Assembly: GCF_002482975.1 (NCBI RefSeq)
Contig: NZ_DLHA01000050.1
Location: forward strand, 124,001-188,000
Source of the DNA: Flavobacterium sp. UBA7680
Lineage (GTDB): Bacteria > Bacteroidota > Bacteroidia > Flavobacteriales > Flavobacteriaceae
Direction: 5' to 3'
Length of the DNA: 64,000 nucleotides
Positions within the stretch are counted from its first letter, which is position 1. Every line of letters starts with the position of its first letter. The notes under the pieces were generated by a model. It saw only the letters and a list, made by a program, of their open reading frames with translations. It did no database searches and had not been told where the DNA came from. This document shows, piece by piece, positions 59,661-64,000 of this stretch. Both the position numbers and the translations under genes were made by a program.

Positions 59661-60891
59661 TCGAAAGTTCCTCAATATCCTTATAATCTGAATAAGAAGA
59701 AATCACAACAGATTCGCCTTCTTTTAAACCTTCCAGAACTTCATAATACGAAGGATTTTCTCTTCCTAATTTTATGTTTCTTCTTTCGGCTTTATTTCCT
59801 TTTACTACAAAAATCCATTTCCCCGCAGTTTCCTGATTAAAACTTCCTTTTTGTACCACCAGTATTTTGTTTTTCTCAGATAAAACCAGCTTCACGCCAA
59901 AACTTAAACCATCTTGTAAAGCAATATCTTCTTTAGAAACAAAAGCTAATTCTACAATAAAATGCCCGTTTTTAACCTCTGGAATTACTTTAGTAACAAT
60001 AACCTCCAGCGTTTTTCCTTTAAATTCAACCTGACCTTTTAAACCTTCGCGAATTTTTTCCAAATAAAACTCATCAACATCAGCAGATAATTTATACCCT
60101 TTTTTAGAATCAATTTTTCCAATGCTTTCTCCAGCCTGAAAAGTCTTTCCTAAAACAGGTTCAAAAGAAGTCAGTCGGCCAGATTCTGGAGCAGTAATCA
60201 AAAAATTCTTTTTGTTATTTCTTAAAATGTCCAAACTCATTTCCATTGTTTGAATCGAACGGTTAATTTGAGAAATCTGCAATTGATTCGATTGTTTTTC
60301 CTTTTGAATACTTTGCTGAATCGTTTTTTTACGTTCTTCCTGAAAACGAAGACTTTCCTTAAAAGTATTCCAGTCGTTTTTTGAAATCACATCTTTGGCA
60401 AACAATTTTGCGTTTAAATCGTATAATCTTTTGGCGTCATTATAATCATGTTCAATTAAAACATAATCTTTAGTCAAATTCAATTCCTGATTTCTAATGT
60501 TCAGTTTTCCCGTATTCAAATTGTTGATCTGCTCGATAATAGCAGTTTCCTGAGTCAAATAATTCAATTCTGTATTTGGGTTGTATAAACGAGCCAGCGA
60601 TTGTCCTTTTGTAACCATTGCACCGTTTTCAACAAAAATCTCTTTTACAGATCCTCCTTCAGTAACATTTACAAGCATTACGTTTAACGGCTCAACTTTT
60701 GCCTGAAAAACCACAAAATCTTCAAAAAAAGCTTTTTCGGCTTTATGAATTGAAAGTTCCTCTGCTTTTACATTTAAACTTCTTTTTGAATTAAAAGAAA
60801 AAAAGAGAATTGCGGCCAAAACTAAAAAAACTCCAATTGCTATTGTGAGATATCTAAATTTTCTATTTTTACGAGGAATTATCGTGTCCAT
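59647..60891 (-). CDS. HlyD/MacA-type efflux periplasmic adaptor
   Basis: The 414-residue protein has an N-terminal membrane anchor (RYLTIAIGVFLVLAAILFFS), lipoyl half (VNVTEGGSVKEIFVENGAMV), long coiled coil (about 120-220), second lipoyl half (TAPESGRLTSFEPVLGKTF) and beta-barrel/MPD ending VLEGLKEGESVVISSYSDY. It links the pump to an outer-membrane channel. It is the first gene of the operon and is divergent from the sigma-54 regulator; a sigma-54-like promoter lies upstream. Its C-terminal codons lie in a short repeat. Confidence 0.92.
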   Translation of the reverse strand: MDTIIPRKNRKFRYLTIAIGVFLVLAAILFFSFNSKRSLNVKAEELSIHKAEKAFFEDFVVFQAKVEPLNVMLVNVTEGGSVKEIFVENGAMVTKGQSLARLYNPNTELNYLTQETAIIEQINNLNTGKLNIRNQELNLTKDYVLIEHDYNDAKRLYDLNAKLFAKDVISKNDWNTFKESLRFQEERKKTIQQSIQKEKQSNQLQISQINRSIQTMEMSLDILRNNKKNFLITAPESGRLTSFEPVLGKTFQAGESIGKIDSKKGYKLSADVDEFYLEKIREGLKGQVEFKGKTLEVIVTKVIPEVKNGHFIVELAFVSKEDIALQDGLSFGVKLVLSEKNKILVVQKGSFNQETAGKWIFVVKGNKAERRNIKLGRENPSYYEVLEGLKEGESVVISSYSDYKDIEELSIQSQ

Positions 60892-60919
60892 TTTTTAAAT
60901 AATTTACTGATAATCAATA

Positions 60920-60936
60920 GGTAAATACTGTGCCAC
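60920..60936 (-). promoter_or_regulatory. Candidate sigma-54 promoter of the efflux operon
   Basis: Minus strand reads TGTGGCACAGTATTTACC, against consensus TGGCAC-N5-TTGCA: the -24 TGGCAC is exact at 60935-60930, while the -12 is TTACC (imperfect GC). It lies about 30 bases before the adaptor ATG and beside a sigma-54 activator gene, which supports it. Confidence 0.5.
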
Positions 60937-61048
60937 AAAATTTATTTTTTGCAAAGCCCTGATTTTAAAGAGGCTTTAAAAAATATCCAAAAACGAAGTG
61001 TTCGATAATGAACAGTTGACCGTTCAAAATCGGACAAAAAAATACAGC

Positions 61049-62404
61049 ATGAGAAAAAAGCAAGCCCAAATATTAGTTGTTGACGATCAGGAAGAAATTC
61101 TTTTTTCGGCAAAAATGATTCTCAAAAAACATTTTGAAACGATTTTTACGACAAACAATCCCAAAAAAATCATTTCAATTTTGAGTGAAAATGAAATAAA
61201 TGTCGTTTTGCTGGACATGAATTACCGAATTGGTTTTGAAGATGGACGAGAAGGAATTCATTGGCTGAAAGAAGTAAAAACCCTTTCGCCAAATACAATC
61301 GTGATTTTGATGACCGCTTTCGGAAAAATTGATACAGCTGTTGAAGGAATAAAAATTGGTGCTTTTGATTATGTTTTAAAACCTTGGCACAACGAAAAAT
61401 TACTGGAAATAATTGATAAGGCTGTCGCCGAAAGCCGAAAAAACAGTAAAAAACAAGTTGTTGAAAAAACAGAAAAAAGATATTTTGTAGGCACATCTCA
61501 AAAAATAAAACAGGCGTATTCTATTGCCGAGAAAGTAGCCAAAACCGATGCAAACGTTTTAATTTTGGGCGAAAATGGAACAGGGAAATATGTTTTTGCA
61601 GAGTTTATCCACCAAAATTCGGTACGAAAAAAAGAACCTTTTATTCATGTTGATTTAGGATCTTTAAGTGATAATTTATTCGAAAGCGAACTATTTGGGT
61701 ACGCAAAAGGCGCTTTTACAGATGCCAAAACCGATACGCCAGGAAGATTTGAAATGGCGCAAAACGGAACCATTTTTCTGGATGAAATTGGGAATATTCC
61801 GCTTCATCTGCAATCAAAATTATTGCACGTTCTGCAGACTAAAACCGTTACACGTTTAGGCGAAAGCAAACCAAGACCTTTAAATGTCAGAATAATTTCG
61901 GCAACAAATAATGATATCAAAGCTGAGGTAAAAAGTAAAACCTTTAGAGAAGATTTGCTGTACAGAATTAATACAATGGAAATAAATCTTCCGTCACTTC
62001 GCGAAAGAAAAGATGATATAGTTCCGATGGCAAATTTTATTCTTGAAAATATTGCCGAAAAATACAATCATGGTCCCGAAGCTTCGGGATGGCATTTTGA
62101 AGAAAATGTCGCGCCATATTTAGAAAAATATCCGTGGAAAGGAAATGTTCGTGAAATGGAAAACAAAATTGAACGCGCTCTTATTTTAGCCGAAAACAAC
62201 ACGATTTCTGTAACCGATTTAGATATTCTCGATTTTGAAGAAATTCAGGAAAATGATGATAATCCATTATCTGAAATGGAAAAAACAGCAATCGAAAAAG
62301 CACTTTTTAAACATCACGGAAACATCTCAAAAACCGCCGAAGAATTAGGTTTGTCAAGAGCCGCTTTATACAGAAGAATTGAAAAATACGATTTAAAGAA
62401 TTAA
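61049..62404 (+). CDS. Sigma-54-dependent response regulator (NtrC type)
   Basis: I start at ATG 61049, directly before KKQAQILVVDDQEE, rather than GTG 60998. The 451-residue protein has a receiver domain (phospho-acceptor Asp56 in VVLLDMNYR, Lys in DYVLKPW). The AAA+ domain has Walker A GENGTGKYVFAEF, the sigma-54 contact loop GAFTDA (GAFTGA in Proteobacteria) and Walker B GTIFLDEIGNIP. A Fis-type HTH ends the protein (GNISKTAEELGLSRAALYRR). It is divergent from the efflux operon and followed by its kinase. Confidence 0.94.
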   Translation: MRKKQAQILVVDDQEEILFSAKMILKKHFETIFTTNNPKKIISILSENEINVVLLDMNYRIGFEDGREGIHWLKEVKTLSPNTIVILMTAFGKIDTAVEGIKIGAFDYVLKPWHNEKLLEIIDKAVAESRKNSKKQVVEKTEKRYFVGTSQKIKQAYSIAEKVAKTDANVLILGENGTGKYVFAEFIHQNSVRKKEPFIHVDLGSLSDNLFESELFGYAKGAFTDAKTDTPGRFEMAQNGTIFLDEIGNIPLHLQSKLLHVLQTKTVTRLGESKPRPLNVRIISATNNDIKAEVKSKTFREDLLYRINTMEINLPSLRERKDDIVPMANFILENIAEKYNHGPEASGWHFEENVAPYLEKYPWKGNVREMENKIERALILAENNTISVTDLDILDFEEIQENDDNPLSEMEKTAIEKALFKHHGNISKTAEELGLSRAALYRRIEKYDLKN

Positions 62405-62414
62405 GATAATTTTG

Positions 62415-62586
62415 GCCACAGATTTCACAGATTAAAAGGATTTTTCTTTTACCTAAATTTTAGTTTCCCGCAGATTTTTGGGATTAATTATAATTCATTT
62501 TTATCAGCTAAATCCGCATAATCTGCGGGAAGCTAAAAATTTTAAGAGAAAGCAAAAAAATCATTTTAATCCTTTTAATCTGTGGC
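62415..62586. repeat. Nested GCCACAGATT / CCCGCAGATT repeat
   Basis: The outer word GCCACAGATT (62415) and the left copy CACAGATTAAAAGGATT (62426-62442) pair with 62568-62586 (ending AATCTGTGGC). Inside, TTCCCGCAGATT (62465-62476) pairs perfectly with 62520-62531, extended by AAATTTTAG/CTAAAAATTT flanks. The outer word is the inner word of the 38978 and 45913 elements. It fills the spacer between regulator and kinase genes. Confidence 0.88.
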
Positions 62587-62600
62587 AAAAAAATAATTAA

Positions 62601-63926
62601 ATGAAAAACTGGAAATTTTATAACGCCCTGTTCGCAAGAGTCTTGTTTGTAATGATTCTCTTTTTCGTTTGCGTTTTTCTGATCTATAAAATGTTCTATT
62701 ACAACGCACTTTTGGTTGGTTTTTTTGCTTTTATATTCTTAGCCGAAATGTATCTTTATGTAAAAAACGAACTCCAGTTTTACGACAGAACTTTGCTTTC
62801 GATTCTTCAAAATGATTTTTCTACCAATTTTCCCGAAGAAAATAAAAAAGACAATTTTAAAAGCCTGTATCTTTTATATGAAAATTTAAAAGTGCAGCAG
62901 CAAGAACAGACATCAAAAGAAATGATTTACCGTTCGCTTTTAAATAATATTGACACCGCAGCTTTAATTTTGGAAAAAGAAAACGAAGACTGGGATATAT
63001 TTTTGATGAACGACTGCTTCTCTGATTTATTTAAAGTGCCAAAAGTAAGCCATTGGAAATATCTTAAAAATTACCTGCCTTCGCTTTGCAATGAAATTGA
63101 AAAAACGGAATTCAGTGAATTGAAATCGGCAATTTCGATTAAAATTGAAGAACAGGATTTGCAGACTTTTATGCTCCAAACGTCAAAAACGCAAACGTAT
63201 AATAAAGAATATTACATTATTTTATTAGATAGTATTCAGCGTGTTATCGAGAAAAAAGAAAAAGAAGCGTGGATTAATTTGATGAAAATTATTTCGCATG
63301 AATTAATGAATTCTTTGACGCCAATTCGTGCGCTTTCGCAGAATTTACTCCATATTGTTGATCAGGAAAGTTTAGAAGAAGATGATTTTGATGATATTAA
63401 AAGCAGTATTTCAACGATAATAAACCGAAGTGATCATTTGCAGGTTTTTGTAGAGAATTACCGTAAACTCGCCATGCTGCCAACGCCAACGAAACAAATG
63501 ACACCAATCAATTCTTTATTCGAAGATTGCCTGCGAATCATGAGCCCGATTTTGAAAGCAGAAAACATCGAATTGATAAATGATATTCACAGTTCGCGTT
63601 CGATTATGATTGATAAAAATCAGATGGAACAGGTAATTATTAATTTGATTACCAATAGTGTTTATGCTTTAAAAGAGAAAAACGAAAAGAAAATGTATCT
63701 GTCAAGTTATACCGAAAACAATCGCTTTTTCATTTCAATTTCGGATAACGGAAAAGGAATCGATCCTGAAATTCAGGACAAAATATTTCTCCCTTTTTTC
63801 ACCACCAGAAAAGACGGAGCAGGAATTGGTTTAACGCTTTCTAAAAACATTATCGAAGCTCACGGCGGCTACCTAAGCTACCAAACCGATGAAGATAAAA
63901 CCAGCTTTGTGATCTGCCTTATTTGA
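62601..63926 (+). CDS. Membrane sensor histidine kinase, NtrY-like
   Basis: The 441-residue protein has two N-terminal membrane helices (about 11-56, VLFVMILFFVCVFLIYKMF and LVGFFAFIFLAEMYLYV), a PAS-like region and a kinase core: phospho-acceptor His233 (ISHELMNSLTPIRALSQNL), N-box ITNSVYALKEKNEK, G1 SISDNGKGIDPEIQ, F-box FLPFFTTRKDGAGIG and G2 LTLSKNIIEAHGG. It should phosphorylate the sigma-54 regulator encoded 197 bases upstream. It is separated from it by a nested repeat. The signal is unknown; the sensor part is short, suggesting membrane or cytoplasmic sensing. Confidence 0.93.
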   Translation: MKNWKFYNALFARVLFVMILFFVCVFLIYKMFYYNALLVGFFAFIFLAEMYLYVKNELQFYDRTLLSILQNDFSTNFPEENKKDNFKSLYLLYENLKVQQQEQTSKEMIYRSLLNNIDTAALILEKENEDWDIFLMNDCFSDLFKVPKVSHWKYLKNYLPSLCNEIEKTEFSELKSAISIKIEEQDLQTFMLQTSKTQTYNKEYYIILLDSIQRVIEKKEKEAWINLMKIISHELMNSLTPIRALSQNLLHIVDQESLEEDDFDDIKSSISTIINRSDHLQVFVENYRKLAMLPTPTKQMTPINSLFEDCLRIMSPILKAENIELINDIHSSRSIMIDKNQMEQVIINLITNSVYALKEKNEKKMYLSSYTENNRFFISISDNGKGIDPEIQDKIFLPFFTTRKDGAGIGLTLSKNIIEAHGGYLSYQTDEDKTSFVICLI

Positions 63927-64000
63927 TATGAACCATATAAGTGATATAAGTTCATTTAAAAAGGGATTGTTTTATAGTTGAAGTTCAACTTTGTCAAAGT

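Overview
The window looks like chromosome of a Flavobacterium-type member of the Bacteroidota. The DNA is AT-rich. Several promoters fit the Bacteroidota pattern TTG-N19-TAnnTTTG (clearest before leuC and asd). The proteins are typical of the group: a SusC/ZnuD-like TonB-dependent receptor with a carboxypeptidase-like domain, a MurF-alanine racemase fusion, a DNA polymerase III alpha subunit carrying its own N-terminal exonuclease, GAFTDA-type sigma-54 activators, and TPR-AraC membrane regulators. No tRNA, rRNA, CRISPR array, transposase or phage gene was seen.

Layout. 1-5.8 kb: the tail of a gene (possibly an aminopropyltransferase), a Tat-signal FAD oxidoreductase and a His-rich membrane protein; then on the minus strand an SGNH lipoprotein, a DUF3050 protein and a glutaryl-CoA dehydrogenase-like enzyme. 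6-20.1 kb: an accessory peptide-natural-product island (below). 20.2-23.9 kb: trmN6, a four-helix-bundle gene set between repeats, rimM-rpsP, a small lipoprotein and a Gly-rich RRM protein. 24-29.2 kb: a leucine operon transcribed leuC-leuD-leuA-leuB. 29.7-31.5 kb: AraC regulator and SDR enzyme. 32-36.5 kb: dnaE. 36.7-45.8 kb: outer-membrane barrel, Gfo/Idh/MocA dehydrogenase, prolyl oligopeptidase, TonB receptor with a His/Cys-rich partner, PorT-like barrel and PAP2-like membrane protein. 46.2-50.3 kb: murF-alr, mscL, asd. 50.4-54.2 kb: two orphan genes, ferredoxin, secreted protein, NifU-like protein and Mrp ATPase. 54.6-56.2 kb: L,D-transpeptidase. 56.3-63.9 kb: an ABC efflux operon divergent from its probable sigma-54 response regulator and sensor kinase.

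The most interesting region is 5982-20147. Its core is a 'grasp-with-spasm' RiPP cluster: a 41-aa double-glycine precursor (10863-10988), a hairpin terminator that probably keeps precursor mRNA in excess, an ATP-grasp maturase, an unrecognised 71-aa coupled protein, a SPASM protein that lacks the radical-SAM CX3CX2C motif, and a lipoprotein with a Tiki/EreA/ChaN-like domain. Next to it lie a second GG-leader peptide (7771-7920, Gly/Pro-rich, no Cys), a C39-like/VKOR/thioredoxin fusion followed by a two-Cys peptide (9786-9962), a C39-peptidase ABC exporter with its HlyD partner, an S41 protease and two regulators. Three of these genes are under 60 codons. I infer a shared maturation and export system serving two or three unrelated peptides.

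A second theme is intergenic: nearly every long spacer holds a large, often nested, palindromic repeat of simple words (GCCACAGATT, CGCAAAGACGC, TTCTAAG, AAATTCCAA, GCCTCCAGC and others). Several lie at or over the 3' ends of genes and supply the stop codon (leuA, leuC, efflux adaptor), including inside the leu operon.
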